NCBI RefSeq assembly: GCF_023558375.1
Contig: NZ_CP083761.1
Location: forward strand, 5,101,001-5,165,000
Origin: Chroococcidiopsis sp. CCMEE 29
Lineage (GTDB): Bacteria > Cyanobacteriota > Cyanobacteriia > Cyanobacteriales > Chroococcidiopsidaceae
Length of the DNA: 64,000 nt
Direction: 5' to 3'
Shown here: positions 53,925-64,000 of the stretch, one piece after another
Layout of the letters: each line of letters begins with the position of its first letter
How positions within the stretch are numbered: the stretch's first letter is position 1
Position numbers and translations under genes: made by a program
The notes under the pieces: generated by a model
Database searches by the model: none
Seen by the model: only the letters and a program-made list of their open reading frames with translations
Told to the model about the DNA's origin: nothing

Positions 53925-55085
53925 ATGAAAATAGCGGTTGCCAAAGAAATTGAAGTTGGTGAACGTCGTGTTGCCTTAGTGCCAGATATTGTTGCCCGCA
54001 TGGTTAAACAAGGCTTAGAGGTGCAGGTAGAGGCAGGTGCTGGTGAGCGATCATTCTTCTCCGATGCTGCCTATGAAGCAGCAGGAGCAAAAATTATTTC
54101 CGATCCGATTGCCTTATGGGGTGAGGCAGATATTCTGCTCAAGGTAGGACTGCCGCAAGAGCGAGAAGATGGTCGTTTAGAAGTTGATTTATTGCAAGAA
54201 GGGGCTGTACTAATTGGGTTTCTGAATCCTTTGGGACAGCCAGCTTTGGCGCAGCATCTGGCAGAGCGCCAGATAACAGCTTTTAGTATGGAAATGATCC
54301 CGCGCAGCACCAGGGCGCAGAGCATGGATGCTTTGTCGTCACAGGCATCAATAGCGGGTTATAAAGCTGTACTAATTGCAGCTGCTGCTTTACCCAAATA
54401 TTTCCCGATGTTGACAACAGCAGCAGGTACAATCGCTCCGGCGAAGGTGTTTGTGATGGGTGCTGGTGTAGCAGGACTGCAAGCGATCGCCACTGCCCGT
54501 CGGCTGGGAGCTGTAGTGGAAGCGTTTGATATCCGCCCTACTGTCAAGGAAGAGGTACAGAGCCTAGGCGCTAAATTCGTTGAAGTCCAGCTGAATGAAG
54601 AAACAGCTGCGGCAGGGGGCTACGCTAAGGAAATCTCCGAGGCATCCAAGCAGCGCACCCAAGAAGTTGTAACCGAACACATCAAGCAGTCGGATGTGGT
54701 CATCACTACCGCTCAAGTTCCTGGTAAAAAAGCACCCATATTGGTAACAGAGGAAATGGTAGCTCAGATGAAGCCGGGAGCGGTGATTGTCGATATAGCG
54801 GCTGAACAGGGTGGCAACTGTGCCTGCACTGAACCAGGTAAAGATGTCCAGCGTAACGGCGTTACTATTATTGGTTCAATTAATCTGCCTTCGTCGATGC
54901 CAGTACACGCCAGTCAGCTGTATGCCAAGAATCTGACAACTTTAATCCAACTCATGGTTAAGGACAACGCCCTACAGCTCAACTTTGAGGATGACATTAT
55001 CGACGCTGCTTGTGTTACCCATGCTGGTGAAATTCGCAATCAACGGGTACGGGACGCCCTTGCCCAGATTAGTACAACTGTGTAG
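53925..55085 (+). CDS. pntAA: NAD(P) transhydrogenase alpha subunit, soluble part 1
   Basis: The 386-residue protein is the NAD(H)-binding domain I of transhydrogenase. It has the start MKIAVAKEIEVGERRVALVP, the nucleotide-binding segment KVFVMGAGVAGLQAIATARR, and the RQD-like loop region. It works at the membrane with PntAB and PntB to move hydride between NADH and NADP+ using the proton gradient. The gene begins after ribosome site AAGGAG and leads the operon; split alpha subunits are usual in cyanobacteria. Confidence 0.93.
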   Translation: MKIAVAKEIEVGERRVALVPDIVARMVKQGLEVQVEAGAGERSFFSDAAYEAAGAKIISDPIALWGEADILLKVGLPQEREDGRLEVDLLQEGAVLIGFLNPLGQPALAQHLAERQITAFSMEMIPRSTRAQSMDALSSQASIAGYKAVLIAAAALPKYFPMLTTAAGTIAPAKVFVMGAGVAGLQAIATARRLGAVVEAFDIRPTVKEEVQSLGAKFVEVQLNEETAAAGGYAKEISEASKQRTQEVVTEHIKQSDVVITTAQVPGKKAPILVTEEMVAQMKPGAVIVDIAAEQGGNCACTEPGKDVQRNGVTIIGSINLPSSMPVHASQLYAKNLTTLIQLMVKDNALQLNFEDDIIDAACVTHAGEIRNQRVRDALAQISTTV

Positions 55086-55096
55086 GTAAAGACTCG

Positions 55097-55390
55097 ATGA
55101 CTGAAACATTGATTGCTGCTTTGTTCGTATTTGTCTTAGCGTCGTTTGCGGGATTTGAGATCATCAACAAAGTACCGCCGACACTCCATACTCCCCTAAT
55201 GTCTGGTGCCAATGCGATTTCTGGCATTGCTGTGATCGGAGCACTGCTCGTTTCCGGTGCGAAAGATTGGAATGTAACAGTGATTTTGGGTTTGATCGCT
55301 GTGGTGCTAGCAACCATCAACGTGGTGGGTGGTTTCCTAGTTACCGATCGGATGTTGCAAATGTTTAAGAAGAAAGAGGTGAAAGCGTGA
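55097..55390 (+). CDS. pntAB: NAD(P) transhydrogenase alpha subunit, membrane part 2
   Basis: The 97-residue protein has three hydrophobic spans (LIAALFVFVLASFAGFEI, ISGIAVIGALLVSG and VILGLIAVVLATINVVGG) with the conserved VPPTLHTPLMSGANAISG between the first two. It forms part of domain II in the membrane. It begins 11 bases after pntAA and overlaps pntB by 4 bases. Confidence 0.93.
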   Translation: MTETLIAALFVFVLASFAGFEIINKVPPTLHTPLMSGANAISGIAVIGALLVSGAKDWNVTVILGLIAVVLATINVVGGFLVTDRMLQMFKKKEVKA

Positions 55391-56787
55391 GCGAGTTTCT
55401 GCCAACTGGGATTCAGCTGACGTATTTAGTCGCAGCGTCTTTATTCATTATCGGTTTGAAACAGCTGGGTTCACCCGCCACGGCACGGCAAGGGAATTTG
55501 TTGGCATCTGTAGGAATGCTGCTAGCTGTGGTGGCGACGCTGCTAGATCAGCAGGTGTTGAACTACCAGATGATTTTTGGCGGACTGGCAATTGGTTCGG
55601 TTGTGGGAGCGATCGCTGCTCAAAGAGTAGCCATGACTGCCATGCCGCAAATGGTTGGTTTGTTGAATGGATTGGGTGGTTTAGCCTCGGCTCTTGTTGC
55701 AATAGCTGAGTTTTGGCGGCTACTGGGAACTTCACAAGTAATTTCTCTCGATGCGAATATTTCAATCCTACTGAGCGTTTTCATTGGTGGCGTTACCTTT
55801 ACTGGCAGTATGGTTGCCTTTGCCAAACTGCAAGGTCTGATGAGTGGTTCTCCAATTACATTTCCATTGCAGCAACCAATCAACATCTTGCTTTTGATTG
55901 GCTTTATAGTGGCTAGTGTTTATTTGATAGCCACACCAGAAAACTTACCCGTTTTTTTAGCGCTGGTTGGTATTTCTTTGCTCCTAGGCTTTCTATTTGT
56001 CATCCCGATTGGCGGTGGCGATATGCCCGTGGTGATTTCGCTGTTGAACTCTTTGTCTGGTTTAGCTGCGAGTGCTGCTGGTTTCGTGGTGATGAACAAT
56101 ATGCTAATCATTGCCGGTGCCCTGGTAGGCGCATCGGGGTTAATCTTGACTCAGATTATGTGTAAGGCAATGAACCGCTCCCTAATTAGTGTGCTGTTTG
56201 GTGCCTTCGGGAAAGCTGGGGCAGCTGGCGGTGGTGCTGCAGCTGAAATTGATAAAACTGTCCATAGCATCGATCCGGAAGAAGGAGCGATGATGTTGGG
56301 CTATGCCCGTTCCGTGGTAATTGTTCCAGGTTACGGAATGGCAGTAGCTCAGGCACAGCATACCGTGCGTGAGTTGGGCGATCAATTGGAAAGACTAGGA
56401 GTGGAGGTGAAGTATGCTATTCACCCAGTTGCTGGGCGGATGCCGGGACACATGAACGTTTTACTGGCAGAAGCAAATGTGCCTTATACGCAACTGTATG
56501 ACATGGATGATATTAATCCGCAGCTTGAGCAGACGGATGTAGCTCTCGTGATTGGAGCGAATGATGTGGTTAATCCAGCTGCTCGTCACGATTCGGGGAG
56601 CCCGATCTATGGGATGCCAATTCTGGAAGTGGACAGAGCTAAGCATACCATTGTAATTAAGCGGGGTATGAGTACGGGCTTTGCTGGTGTAGAAAATGAG
56701 TTGTTTTACAAAGATAAAACCATGATGCTATTTGGCAGTGCTAAAGATGCGGTAGCAAAGTTGGTTGCTGAAGTGAAGCAACTGTAG
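55387..56787 (+). CDS. pntB: NAD(P) transhydrogenase beta subunit
   Basis: The 466-residue protein has an N-terminal membrane domain (about residues 1-265, several spans) and a C-terminal NADP-binding domain III with VVIVPGYGMAVAQAQH, HPVAGRMPGHMNVLLAEA and DVALVIGANDVVNP. It begins with GTG inside the end of pntAB. With PntAA and PntAB it forms the proton-translocating transhydrogenase. A strong hairpin follows at 56918. Confidence 0.95.
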   Translation: MSEFLPTGIQLTYLVAASLFIIGLKQLGSPATARQGNLLASVGMLLAVVATLLDQQVLNYQMIFGGLAIGSVVGAIAAQRVAMTAMPQMVGLLNGLGGLASALVAIAEFWRLLGTSQVISLDANISILLSVFIGGVTFTGSMVAFAKLQGLMSGSPITFPLQQPINILLLIGFIVASVYLIATPENLPVFLALVGISLLLGFLFVIPIGGGDMPVVISLLNSLSGLAASAAGFVVMNNMLIIAGALVGASGLILTQIMCKAMNRSLISVLFGAFGKAGAAGGGAAAEIDKTVHSIDPEEGAMMLGYARSVVIVPGYGMAVAQAQHTVRELGDQLERLGVEVKYAIHPVAGRMPGHMNVLLAEANVPYTQLYDMDDINPQLEQTDVALVIGANDVVNPAARHDSGSPIYGMPILEVDRAKHTIVIKRGMSTGFAGVENELFYKDKTMMLFGSAKDAVAKLVAEVKQL

Positions 56788-56917
56788 AGAAGCGAACCGC
56801 CAAGGCGCAGAGGAAGGAGAAAGAGTTTTGGCGGTTTGGCAAAGAATTGAGCTCGCTGGCTGAGGAAGTAGGCTACAAAGCTTAATCCAAAATCTAAAAT
56901 CTAAAATCGTTAGCATC

Positions 56918-56949
56918 TGTAGGGTGGGCAATGTCCACCCTACATTTTT
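56918..56949 (+). terminator. Hairpin terminator between pntB and secA
   Basis: A 10-base stem (TGTAGGGTGG with CCACCCTACA), a 7-base loop and a T-run (TTTTT) on the plus strand. It would end the pnt transcript, and the stem may also serve secA, which ends 8 bases away on the other strand. Confidence 0.8.
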
Positions 56950-56956
56950 GTTAAGT

Positions 56957-59752
56957 TTAAACTAACTCTGATGGTGCTTGCACCGAAGGCTGAATTTGAG
57001 GTTGGAACTGGAATAGAGAGTAAACCACATTACGGCGAATGTTGGTCATCATATCTAAAAAGAGTTCGTAACCCTCGCTCTTATACTCGATCAATGGGTC
57101 TTTCTGTCCGTAACCACGTAGTCCCACAGATTCCCGCAGAGAATCCATTTGTTGTAAGTGTTCCCGCCACAGGGTGTCAATCTGCTGCAAGATGAAGAAC
57201 CGCTCAGCTTGTCGCATTAGTCCAGGCTGAATCTGGTCAACTTGCGCTTCTTTCAGGTCGTAGGCAATTCGCACCTGTTCGTGCAGGAAGGTTTTGATTT
57301 CGCCAACTGCAAGATCTTGTAGTTGCTCTGGTTCTAAATCTGCCAACAGATAGATAAATTCTTTTACCTTACTGACTAAAGTCCCTAATTCCCAATCTTC
57401 TGAAGGTAAGTCTGGGTTGACGTAGTAATCTACGATTTCATCCATCGTTTTTTCGGCATACTTGATCACTTGTTCTTTTAGGTCTTGACCTTCAAGTACG
57501 CGACGACGCTCTGCGTAGATTGCCCGCCGCTGGTTGTTCATTACCTCGTCATACTCAAACACCTGCTTACGGATGTCGTAGTAGTAGGTTTCAACCTTTT
57601 TCTGAGCGCCTTCCAAACTGCGCGTGAGCATCCCAGATTCGATTGGCATATCTTCTTCAACGCGGAAGGCATTCATTAAGCCAGCTACGCGATCGCCACC
57701 AAAAATCCGCAGCAAGTTATCCTGCAAACTCAGGAAGAATCTGGTCGAACCAGGGTCCCCTTGCCGTCCGGCGCGTCCCCGTAATTGGTTATCAATCCGC
57801 CGTGATTCGTGACGTTCTGTGCCAATTACGTGTAGACCTCCCAGGGACACCACCTCTTCGTGTTCCCGACTGGTAAATTGTTCGTACTCTTGAAGAATAC
57901 GGTTGTAGACCTCGCGCAGTCTTTGGATCACAGGATCGTCTGTTGGGGCTTTTTCTGCGGCGACCGCCACCTTATCCTCTGCCTCTAGTTCCGGTAAACT
58001 CCGCTCTCCATATTCCTGGATCGCGAACTCCACCGCTGCTTTTAGCATCTGTTCCATCTGGCGCGACAGTTGGGTGGGGAAAATCTGGGGCGAGGCTTTC
58101 CAAGTCTTAACTTTCTTCCCAGGCACAAAGCCTTGACCGCTACTACCAGCTGCCACAGGTACAGAGGCTCGTCCTATACCAAAGCTATCTTCATCCTCTG
58201 GCTGAACAATCCGGGGCATAAAGTATTCCCGCAGTTTTAGCCGCGCCATGTACTCGGCATTACCACCCAGAATGATGTCTGTTCCTCGACCTGCCATATT
58301 GGTGGCGATCGTCAACGCACCCTTGCGTCCTGCCTGAGCAATAATTTCCGACTCCCGCTCTACGTTCTCTGGTCTGGCATTGAGCAGATTGTAGGGAATT
58401 TCCAGCTGGTTTAACAGCTGACTGAGATATTCTGATTTTTCAACGCTAGTTGTTCCTACCAAAACTGGTCGCCCGATTTCATGCATTTGGGCGCATTCTT
58501 GGGCGATCGCTCGCCACTTCGCCTCTTCAGTTTTGAACACCATATCAGGTAAGTCCTGACGGCTTCTGGGTCGATTAGTGGGAATAACCGTTACTTCTAA
58601 TTTGTAAATTTTTTCAAACTCTGCTTCTTCTGTTTTTGCAGTTCCAGTCATCCCAGCTAATTTTGGATACAGCAAGAACAAGTTTTGATAGGTAATTGTC
58701 GCTAAAGTCTGAGTTTCTGGTTGAATCTCTACTCGTTCTTTCGCTTCAATTGCCTGATGGAGTCCATCACTCCAACGCCGTCCTGGCAGTACCCGACCCG
58801 TAAATTCATCCACAATCACCACTTCACCGTTGCGGACGATATAATTCACATCCTTGAGAAACAGTTCTTTAGCTTTAATCGCGTTAAAAATATAATGCGC
58901 CCAAGGGTCGTTGGGGTCATACAAGTCTGTTACTCCCAGCAGCTGTTCAGCTTCGGCAAAGCCTTCGTCGGATAAAAGTACATTCCGAGCTTTCTCATCT
59001 ACCTCGTAATGCTCGTCCTCCTTCTTCAGTGCTAGCGCTATTTGAGCTGCTTGGAGGTACTTTTCTGTCGGTCGTTCTACCTGCCCAGAAATAATCAACG
59101 GTGTCCGCGCCTCGTCAATCAAGATCGAGTCTACTTCGTCGATTACACAATAATTGAAAGGGCGTTGTACCACATCTGCCATCGCGGTAGCCATATTGTC
59201 ACGCAAGTAGTCAAACCCTACTTCGCTATTCGTGACATAGGTGATGTCGCAGTCGTAGTTCTTCTTGCGCTCAGAGGGTCCCATTCCCTGCTGAATTAGC
59301 CCAACACTAAGCCCTAAGAAGCGATGTACCTGTCCCATCCACTCGGCATCCCGACGAGCCAGGTAATCGTTAACCGTTACGATATGCACTCCTTTACCAG
59401 TCAGTGCATTCAGATAAGCCGGTAGCGTTGCAACTAAAGTTTTTCCTTCACCGGTTTTCATCTCGGCGATTTGCCCTTTGTGCAGGATGATGCCACCTAA
59501 AAGTTGGACATCAAAGTGTCGCAGCCCTAATACCCGCCGTCCAGTTTCCCGGACTACAGCAAATGCCTCTGGTAGTAAGTCATCCAGAGTTTCGCCTTTT
59601 GAAAGTCGCTGTTTGAACTCCGCTGTTTTGCTGGCTAGCTGTTCATCGGAGAGTGCCTGAATATCTTCCTCTAGGAGGCTGATGTCTGTAACAGAAGGTT
59701 GGTATTTTTTGAGCTTACGAGCGTTCGGGTCGCCCAGCAAGTTTTTCAGCAT
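56957..59752 (-). CDS. secA: Preprotein translocase ATPase SecA
   Basis: The 931-residue protein has Walker A in [20 protein letters not shown] (about 90), the DEAD-type motif [15 protein letters not shown] and the second helicase motif [21 protein letters not shown] cyanobacterial insert follows the helicase region (about 540-610, [16 protein letters not shown]). No C-terminal zinc finger is present. It drives export and thylakoid import through SecYEG. Confidence 0.96.
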   Translation of the reverse strand: MLKNLLGDPNARKLKKYQPSVTDISLLEEDIQALSDEQLASKTAEFKQRLSKGETLDDLLPEAFAVVRETGRRVLGLRHFDVQLLGGIILHKGQIAEMKTGEGKTLVATLPAYLNALTGKGVHIVTVNDYLARRDAEWMGQVHRFLGLSVGLIQQGMGPSERKKNYDCDITYVTNSEVGFDYLRDNMATAMADVVQRPFNYCVIDEVDSILIDEARTPLIISGQVERPTEKYLQAAQIALALKKEDEHYEVDEKARNVLLSDEGFAEAEQLLGVTDLYDPNDPWAHYIFNAIKAKELFLKDVNYIVRNGEVVIVDEFTGRVLPGRRWSDGLHQAIEAKERVEIQPETQTLATITYQNLFLLYPKLAGMTGTAKTEEAEFEKIYKLEVTVIPTNRPRSRQDLPDMVFKTEEAKWRAIAQECAQMHEIGRPVLVGTTSVEKSEYLSQLLNQLEIPYNLLNARPENVERESEIIAQAGRKGALTIATNMAGRGTDIILGGNAEYMARLKLREYFMPRIVQPEDEDSFGIGRASVPVAAGSSGQGFVPGKKVKTWKASPQIFPTQLSRQMEQMLKAAVEFAIQEYGERSLPELEAEDKVAVAAEKAPTDDPVIQRLREVYNRILQEYEQFTSREHEEVVSLGGLHVIGTERHESRRIDNQLRGRAGRQGDPGSTRFFLSLQDNLLRIFGGDRVAGLMNAFRVEEDMPIESGMLTRSLEGAQKKVETYYYDIRKQVFEYDEVMNNQRRAIYAERRRVLEGQDLKEQVIKYAEKTMDEIVDYYVNPDLPSEDWELGTLVSKVKEFIYLLADLEPEQLQDLAVGEIKTFLHEQVRIAYDLKEAQVDQIQPGLMRQAERFFILQQIDTLWREHLQQMDSLRESVGLRGYGQKDPLIEYKSEGYELFLDMMTNIRRNVVYSLFQFQPQIQPSVQAPSELV

Positions 59753-60063
59753 GGCAGGTGAGGAAAACTTTAGAATTTATGCTTAGTGTTGAGTTTTGAG
59801 TTTTGATTTAGGTGCTTTCAGTTTAAATTAGGGAAGCTTCTTTACAAGCTCAAAACTTTTTAGTCAGTTCTAGTTTATCGCCTAGATCTCAGACCTACTT
59901 TATCGTATCATTTTGACTTCAACTGAGAGAGTGCGACCAAGCGATCGCTCCTAGAGTTAAGTGCACAATCTAGTAGAGAGCAGGGGGAGCAGGGGAGGCA
60001 GGGGGAGCAGGGGGAGATATATTTTCATTCCCTAACCCCTAACCCCTAACCCCTAATCACTCC
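59753..60063. other. Intergenic region between the cytochrome gene and secA
   Basis: This 311-base region holds GAGTTTT heptamers (59791-59810) and a long GGGGGAGCA / CCCCTAA tract (59979-60058). No gene is seen. Confidence 0.55.
59979..60058. repeat. Heptamer tract (GGGAGCA and CCCTAAC units)
   Basis: Runs of GGGGGAGCA-type units are followed by four CCCCTAA units, the reverse-strand form of the GGGGTTA tract after the TolC gene. Confidence 0.7.
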
Positions 60064-60618
60064 CTAAGGGGATTTCTCCCATTCTGGGGTGAGGCGACGA
60101 AAGTTGTATTCAGCGGCACTAGGATGACAGCTGACACAACTGCTAATCTGAACAGGGCGAGGTAGCTTAACTTTGGGGTGTAAAGCTTTCAAATAGCGAG
60201 AGTTGTTCAATCGAAAAGGCGTTTCTTCGTCTTTTGCTACGGAGCGGGAGAAATTTTGTAGATAGTTCCAGACTAGCAACCGAGCTGGATCAACTAAAGG
60301 GGTTAGCTGTTGCCCATAGTGCTGTGAGTCTTGCAAAATTTGTCTCCAGGTTTCAGTTGGCAAAACAGCTGGTGGTAGGGCGATATGGCAGCTAGCACAG
60401 TTTTCTAGGTATAGTTCTTGCCCTAACTGGTAGCTCTGGGGAACTGGATCGACAGTGGTGGTTGCACCTGATGTAGAAGTCTGGGCATGGGTTGCCAAAG
60501 CTAGACCCCAGCCAAGGGTAAGACTCCAAACCAAAATCAACAAAAACAAGATTAAGGGCGATCGCCTTTTTTGTTGTCGGTGAGATTTTCGCTTAACTAG
60601 ATTTGACATACTCCACAC
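60064..60618 (-). CDS. Exported dihaem cytochrome c-like protein
   Basis: The product is 184 residues from a GTG at 60618, or 181 from the ATG at 60609. A signal or anchor segment (LILFLLILVWSLTLGWGLAL) leads into a periplasmic or lumenal region with two CxxCH haem sites, CASCH near residue 74 and CVSCH near 161. No enzymatic motif is clear, so it may be an electron carrier. The likely axial ligands are His and a Met, but I cannot place them with confidence. Confidence 0.82.
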   Translation of the reverse strand: MWSMSNLVKRKSHRQQKRRSPLILFLLILVWSLTLGWGLALATHAQTSTSGATTTVDPVPQSYQLGQELYLENCASCHIALPPAVLPTETWRQILQDSQHYGQQLTPLVDPARLLVWNYLQNFSRSVAKDEETPFRLNNSRYLKALHPKVKLPRPVQISSCVSCHPSAAEYNFRRLTPEWEKSP

Positions 60619-60651
60619 TTAGGGATCGCTGGCAGAACTTACGGTTACTAT

Positions 60652-61608
60652 TCAATTGATTCCAAGGACGGCTCTAGCTAAGTTGCAGTCAGATTGAATC
60701 TGTGCTTTGAGGGCTTCTAAAGAATCAAACTTTTGTTCAGATCGTAAGAATTTCTCTAATTGCACTGTCATGGTCTTACCATACAAATCGCCAGACCAAT
60801 CTAACAGATGCACCTCCACAGATAAGTGCATACCACTTACTGTAGGGCGACTGCCAATGTTCATGACACCGAAGCCAAGCGAGCCGATTTTCTCTCCTGT
60901 CAGGAGTTGCACGGCGTAGACACCCTGTCGGGGTAAAAACTTCTCTGGGGGTAGCTGGATGTTTGCTGTGGGAAAGCCGATTGTTCTGCCTAGCTGTTGT
61001 CCTTTAACTACCGTGCCAGTGAGAGTATAAGAACGTCCCAGTAGCTCTTTAGCACGTTGGAGATCGCCTTGCTCTAAGGCTTGGCGGATGGCTGAGCTAC
61101 TAATGCGATGACTGCCTTCGCACGTATGTAGGGGAACAATAGTAACCGGGATACCGAAGTTGGCGGCGATCGCTTGCAAATCAGTAGCGGTGCCACTGCG
61201 CTGCTTGCCAAAGCAAAAATCCTGTCCCACACTAATATGCTGGCAGCACAGCTGTTGCACCAGAATCTTTTCGACAAACGCTTGCGGACTTAAATCAGCC
61301 AATTCCCGATTAAAAGGCAGAAGCACTAACTGTTCTACTCCTAATTGCAGCAGCTGTTGCACTTTCTCCTTTAACGGTGTCAACAAAGCACGACGTTGCC
61401 CAGTAAAAAATTCCTGCGGATGCGGATCGAAGGTGACAACTGTCGGGTAAGTATGCTCAGGTGAAGGCACAAGGAGTTCCTTAGCCTCTTGCCTCGCTTT
61501 TACAATCGGCTGAATTACCCGTTGATGCCCACGATGCAGACCATCAAAATTTCCGAGGGCAACAGTAGTTGGGATTAAAGCTTTAGAAGTAGAGGAAGTA
61601 ACCCACAC
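60652..61608 (-). CDS. ribF: Bifunctional riboflavin kinase / FAD synthetase
   Basis: The 318-residue protein has the FAD-synthetase start ALGNFDGLHRGHQRVIQPI and the HxGH-like motif VTFDPHPQEF. The C-terminal riboflavin kinase domain follows (about 185-315, GRTIGFPTANIQLPP and GVYAVQLLTGEK). It turns riboflavin into FMN and FAD. It starts with GTG at 61608. Confidence 0.94.
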   Translation of the reverse strand: MWVTSSTSKALIPTTVALGNFDGLHRGHQRVIQPIVKARQEAKELLVPSPEHTYPTVVTFDPHPQEFFTGQRRALLTPLKEKVQQLLQLGVEQLVLLPFNRELADLSPQAFVEKILVQQLCCQHISVGQDFCFGKQRSGTATDLQAIAANFGIPVTIVPLHTCEGSHRISSSAIRQALEQGDLQRAKELLGRSYTLTGTVVKGQQLGRTIGFPTANIQLPPEKFLPRQGVYAVQLLTGEKIGSLGFGVMNIGSRPTVSGMHLSVEVHLLDWSGDLYGKTMTVQLEKFLRSEQKFDSLEALKAQIQSDCNLARAVLGIN

Positions 61609-61711
61609 GCTTTACATTTTGACACATTTATATTTTGGCACACACAGAGCAATGGCAAAAGGCTAGATCAAAACTTTCCGAATTGGGCTTTGGTGGGTTC
61701 AAGGGAACTGA

Positions 61712-62512
61712 TTAAGGAAAATTGAATTCCCACTTGCATAATTGATGGAGTCCGGATGCATAAGTTAGGTTGTACTGCAACGGTGTGACAGTTATGTAGT
61801 TTTGACGAATCGCCTGTACATCGGTAGGTATATCTTGTGGTAGATGCAAGCCCTCCTCTGGTTCTATTTCCTCTAGTAACTCTCCTGCTAACCAGTAGTA
61901 AATCTTGCCACGCGGATCGACCCGTTTTTCAAAAACATCGATATAACGTCGCACTCCCTGACGGGTGATGGTAACCCCAGAAATTTCTTCTAACCCCACA
62001 GCAGGTACGTTAACGTTAAGTAACATGAGTTCTGATAGAGGTTCCTTCTCTAGTTGAGTGAGTAGGGACTTAGCAAAAGTGACAGCGGGTCGAAAATCCT
62101 TAGAAGTGAAGCTAGTAAGACTGATAGCGATACTGGGAATCCGTTCAATCACGCCTTCCATTGCCGCTGAAACGGTACCAGAGTACAAAACATCGGTACC
62201 CAAATTGGCACCCTGATTAATACCGGAAAGAACAAGTTCTGGAGGACTGTCTAGCAATGCCCAAAGTGCTAGCTTAACGCAGTCAGAGGGAGTGCCAGAA
62301 CATGCCCAGGCTTCGATTGAGGGGTGAAAAACTGACTCAATGATTTCCGCGCGGATCGGTTGGTGCAGGGTTAAACCATGTCCAGTTGCCGATCGCTCTC
62401 GATCTGGACAAACGACTGTCACATCATGCCCTGCTGCTGCTAAGCCATTGGCTAAGCTGCGAATGCCAGGGGCAAAAATACCGTCATCGTTGCTAATTAG
62501 TAATTTCATCAA
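61712..62512 (-). CDS. surE: 5'-nucleotidase SurE
   Basis: The 266-residue enzyme has the SurE start [20 protein letters not shown] with the metal-binding Asp-Asp pair, plus [25 protein letters not shown] and [11 protein letters not shown]. It removes phosphate from nucleoside 5' or 3' monophosphates and has a stress or survival role. It lies between ribF and pheS with no overlap. Confidence 0.94.
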   Translation of the reverse strand: MMKLLISNDDGIFAPGIRSLANGLAAAGHDVTVVCPDRERSATGHGLTLHQPIRAEIIESVFHPSIEAWACSGTPSDCVKLALWALLDSPPELVLSGINQGANLGTDVLYSGTVSAAMEGVIERIPSIAISLTSFTSKDFRPAVTFAKSLLTQLEKEPLSELMLLNVNVPAVGLEEISGVTITRQGVRRYIDVFEKRVDPRGKIYYWLAGELLEEIEPEEGLHLPQDIPTDVQAIRQNYITVTPLQYNLTYASGLHQLCKWEFNFP

Positions 62513-62620
62513 GAAATGAGGGAGTAGACCGAGCGATCGCCTCTAAACTGATAGGATAGACTGCGTTCGTTGACGCAGCAACTGGATATATTAGAATCAC
62601 CGTTGACAACTAACCTAAGC

Positions 62621-63622
62621 ATGACCAATCAGCCTAGCAATTTAGAGGCTCAACTGGAAGCATTACGACAGGAAGCGCAACAAGTGATCGCTGCTGCTGA
62701 TACCTTAGAACGGCTGGAGGAACTCAGAGTAGTTTACCTTGGAAAGAAGGGTCAGTTGTCTGCCTTGTTGCGGAGTATGGGTCAGCTATCAACTGAGGAG
62801 CGCCCGCGCATTGGAGCGATTACTAATACAGTTAAAGAGGTGCTGCAATCAGACCTGGAAAAGCAGCGGACAAGACTGCAAACTGCTCAACTCCAGGCAC
62901 AATTGGAAGCTGAAACCTTAGACGTGACCATGGCAGGCGTTTATCGTCCCCTTGGTCGTATCCACCCGCTTAATAGCACCATTGATCGGGTATTGGATAT
63001 CTTTGTTGGTCTGGGCTACACTGTGGCCGAGGGACCAGAAATGGAGACGGACTACTATAACTTTGAGGCGCTGAATTTCCTGCCAGACCACCCTGCCCGT
63101 GACATGCAGGATACTCTCTATCTGCCAGATGGAAATTTGCTGCGAACCCATACCTCTAACGTTCAGATTCGCTACATGGAAGAGAGTGACCCACCAGTGC
63201 GGATTGCGGTTCCAGGTCGGGTTTATCGGCGAGATACTGTAGATGCCACTCACTCAGCCGTCTTCCATCAAATCGAAATTTTGGCGGTTGACGAGGGACT
63301 GACATTTACTGACCTCAAAGGCACCATTAAAGTGTTTTTGCAGGAAATGTTTGGCGATGTGCCAATCCGTTTCCGGGCAAGTTATTTTCCTTTCACTGAA
63401 CCCTCGGCAGAAGTGGATGTGCAATGGAAAGGTCGCTGGCTAGAAGTCATGGGTTGTGGCATGGTTGACCCCAATGTTTTCAAAGCAGTGGGTTACGACT
63501 CCGAAGTCTATACGGGTTTTGCAGCGGGTATGGGCATTGAAAGATTGGCGATGGTGCTACACCAAATTGATGATATTCGTCGTTTTTATAACAGCGATCT
63601 ACGCTTTTTGCAGCAATTCTAG
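62621..63622 (+). CDS. pheS: Phenylalanyl-tRNA synthetase alpha subunit
   Basis: From the ATG at 62621 the product is 333 residues, a normal length. It shows an N-terminal coiled coil, the class II motif 2 region ([19 protein letters not shown]) and motif 3 ([20 protein letters not shown]), as well as [20 protein letters not shown]. It pairs with PheT, which is not in the window. A TTG start at 62570 would add 17 residues without a family match. Confidence 0.93.
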   Translation: MTNQPSNLEAQLEALRQEAQQVIAAADTLERLEELRVVYLGKKGQLSALLRSMGQLSTEERPRIGAITNTVKEVLQSDLEKQRTRLQTAQLQAQLEAETLDVTMAGVYRPLGRIHPLNSTIDRVLDIFVGLGYTVAEGPEMETDYYNFEALNFLPDHPARDMQDTLYLPDGNLLRTHTSNVQIRYMEESDPPVRIAVPGRVYRRDTVDATHSAVFHQIEILAVDEGLTFTDLKGTIKVFLQEMFGDVPIRFRASYFPFTEPSAEVDVQWKGRWLEVMGCGMVDPNVFKAVGYDSEVYTGFAAGMGIERLAMVLHQIDDIRRFYNSDLRFLQQF

Positions 63623-63656
63623 TGGCAAGGTATAGAACTGATAGGGCAACCTCCCC

Positions 63657-64000
63657 ATGACCTACATGATGGTCCAAGCCAAGGGACTGAAAAAGCGCTT
63701 TGGGAAAATGCTAGCCCTGCGAGGGATTGACCTTTCGGTACCTGCTGGCTCAGTGCTGGGTGTGCTAGGTCCCAACGGTGCAGGCAAAACCACGGCAATT
63801 AACTGCCTCACCACCTTACTCAAGCCTGACGCAGGATGGGCAGCGATCGCGGGGTATGATGTCGTCGCTCAGCCTGCGGCGGTGCGCGCACTAATTGGCG
63901 TAACGGGTCAGTTTGCTGCCGTTGATGAAGAACTAACTGCCCGCGAGAATCTCATCCTGTTCGGGCGGCTAATGCGGCTATCTGCCGCTGAGGCAGCACG
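63657..64000 (+). CDS. DrrA-like ABC transporter ATP-binding protein (3' end outside window)
   Basis: The frame starts at the ATG at 63657, or at ATGs 3 or 4 codons later, and runs past the end of the window. The visible 114 residues include Walker A (GVLGPNGAGKTTAINCLTTL) and the downstream AGYDVV and IGVTGQFAAVDEELTARENL segments typical of daunorubicin-resistance (DrrA) type ATPases. They usually pair with an ABC-2 permease. The signature and Walker B motifs lie outside. The substrate cannot be told from this part. Confidence 0.88.
   Translation, partial: MTYMMVQAKGLKKRFGKMLALRGIDLSVPAGSVLGVLGPNGAGKTTAINCLTTLLKPDAGWAAIAGYDVVAQPAAVRALIGVTGQFAAVDEELTARENLILFGRLMRLSAAEAA

Noticed and set aside
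59979-60058. CRISPR-like or telomere-like array
   Set aside because: The units are 7 to 9 bases with no spacers, so it is a simple heptamer tract.

Overview
The window is a stretch of cyanobacterial chromosome. The highly iterated palindrome GCGATCGC recurs throughout. The gene set is typical of the phylum: glutamate-1-semialdehyde aminomutase, a group 2 sigma factor of the SigC type, FurA, Ycf46, the two-part alpha transhydrogenase, the rpmH-rnpA-PH-yidC-jag cluster, and DUF3038/DUF4335, DUF1824 and DUF2808 proteins. Spacers are filled with 7-nt tandem repeats of the kind known from heterocystous and related cyanobacteria. I cannot name the genus; a biofilm-forming, non-marine lineage would fit the DevBCA exporter, the taxis operon and the exopolysaccharide genes.

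Layout. 1-5.2 kb: the 3' end of a class A penicillin-binding protein, DUF4335 and DUF3038 genes, apt, an oligopeptide-type ABC permease and two small proteins. 5.6-8.1 kb: a stand-alone NACHT NTPase with a helix-turn-helix N-terminus and a repeat-like C-terminal region, followed by a truncated 34-codon reading frame. 8.2-15 kb: a DevBCA-type exporter, a divergent MarR regulator with two palindromic candidate operators, a probable 228-bp MITE, and a TolC-like outer-membrane protein that could complete the exporter. 15-19 kb: a vWA / PP2C / kinase-TPR set that matches the TerY-P (YegL-PphC-YegI) triad.

19.8-28.5 kb: a five-gene chemotaxis-like operon (PATAN response regulator, CheY, CheW, receptor, hybrid CheA). 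Its receptor has two GAF domains carrying bilin-binding cysteine signatures, so it may be a phototaxis receptor. 28.5-33 kb: two glycosyltransferases and a Wzc-like polysaccharide co-polymerase. 33-38 kb: a ferredoxin, DUF1824, RluE, and a second phosphatase/kinase pair (zinc-ribbon PP2C, then an FHA kinase). 38-47 kb: a DUF4327-like protein, hisIE, hemL, a lone receiver protein, a GyrA/ParC-like subunit, sigC and furA. 47-53 kb: an SH3 protein, Ycf46, YceD, and the KhpB/YidC/PH/RnpA/L34 cluster. 53-64 kb: DUF2808, pntAA-pntAB-pntB, secA, a dihaem cytochrome, ribF, surE, pheS and the start of a DrrA-like ABC ATPase.

Most of the window is ordinary housekeeping sequence. The parts most worth a second look are the NACHT locus, the GAF receptor, the MITE next to the MarR gene, the TerY-P triad, and heptamer repeats that appear to have entered two coding regions.
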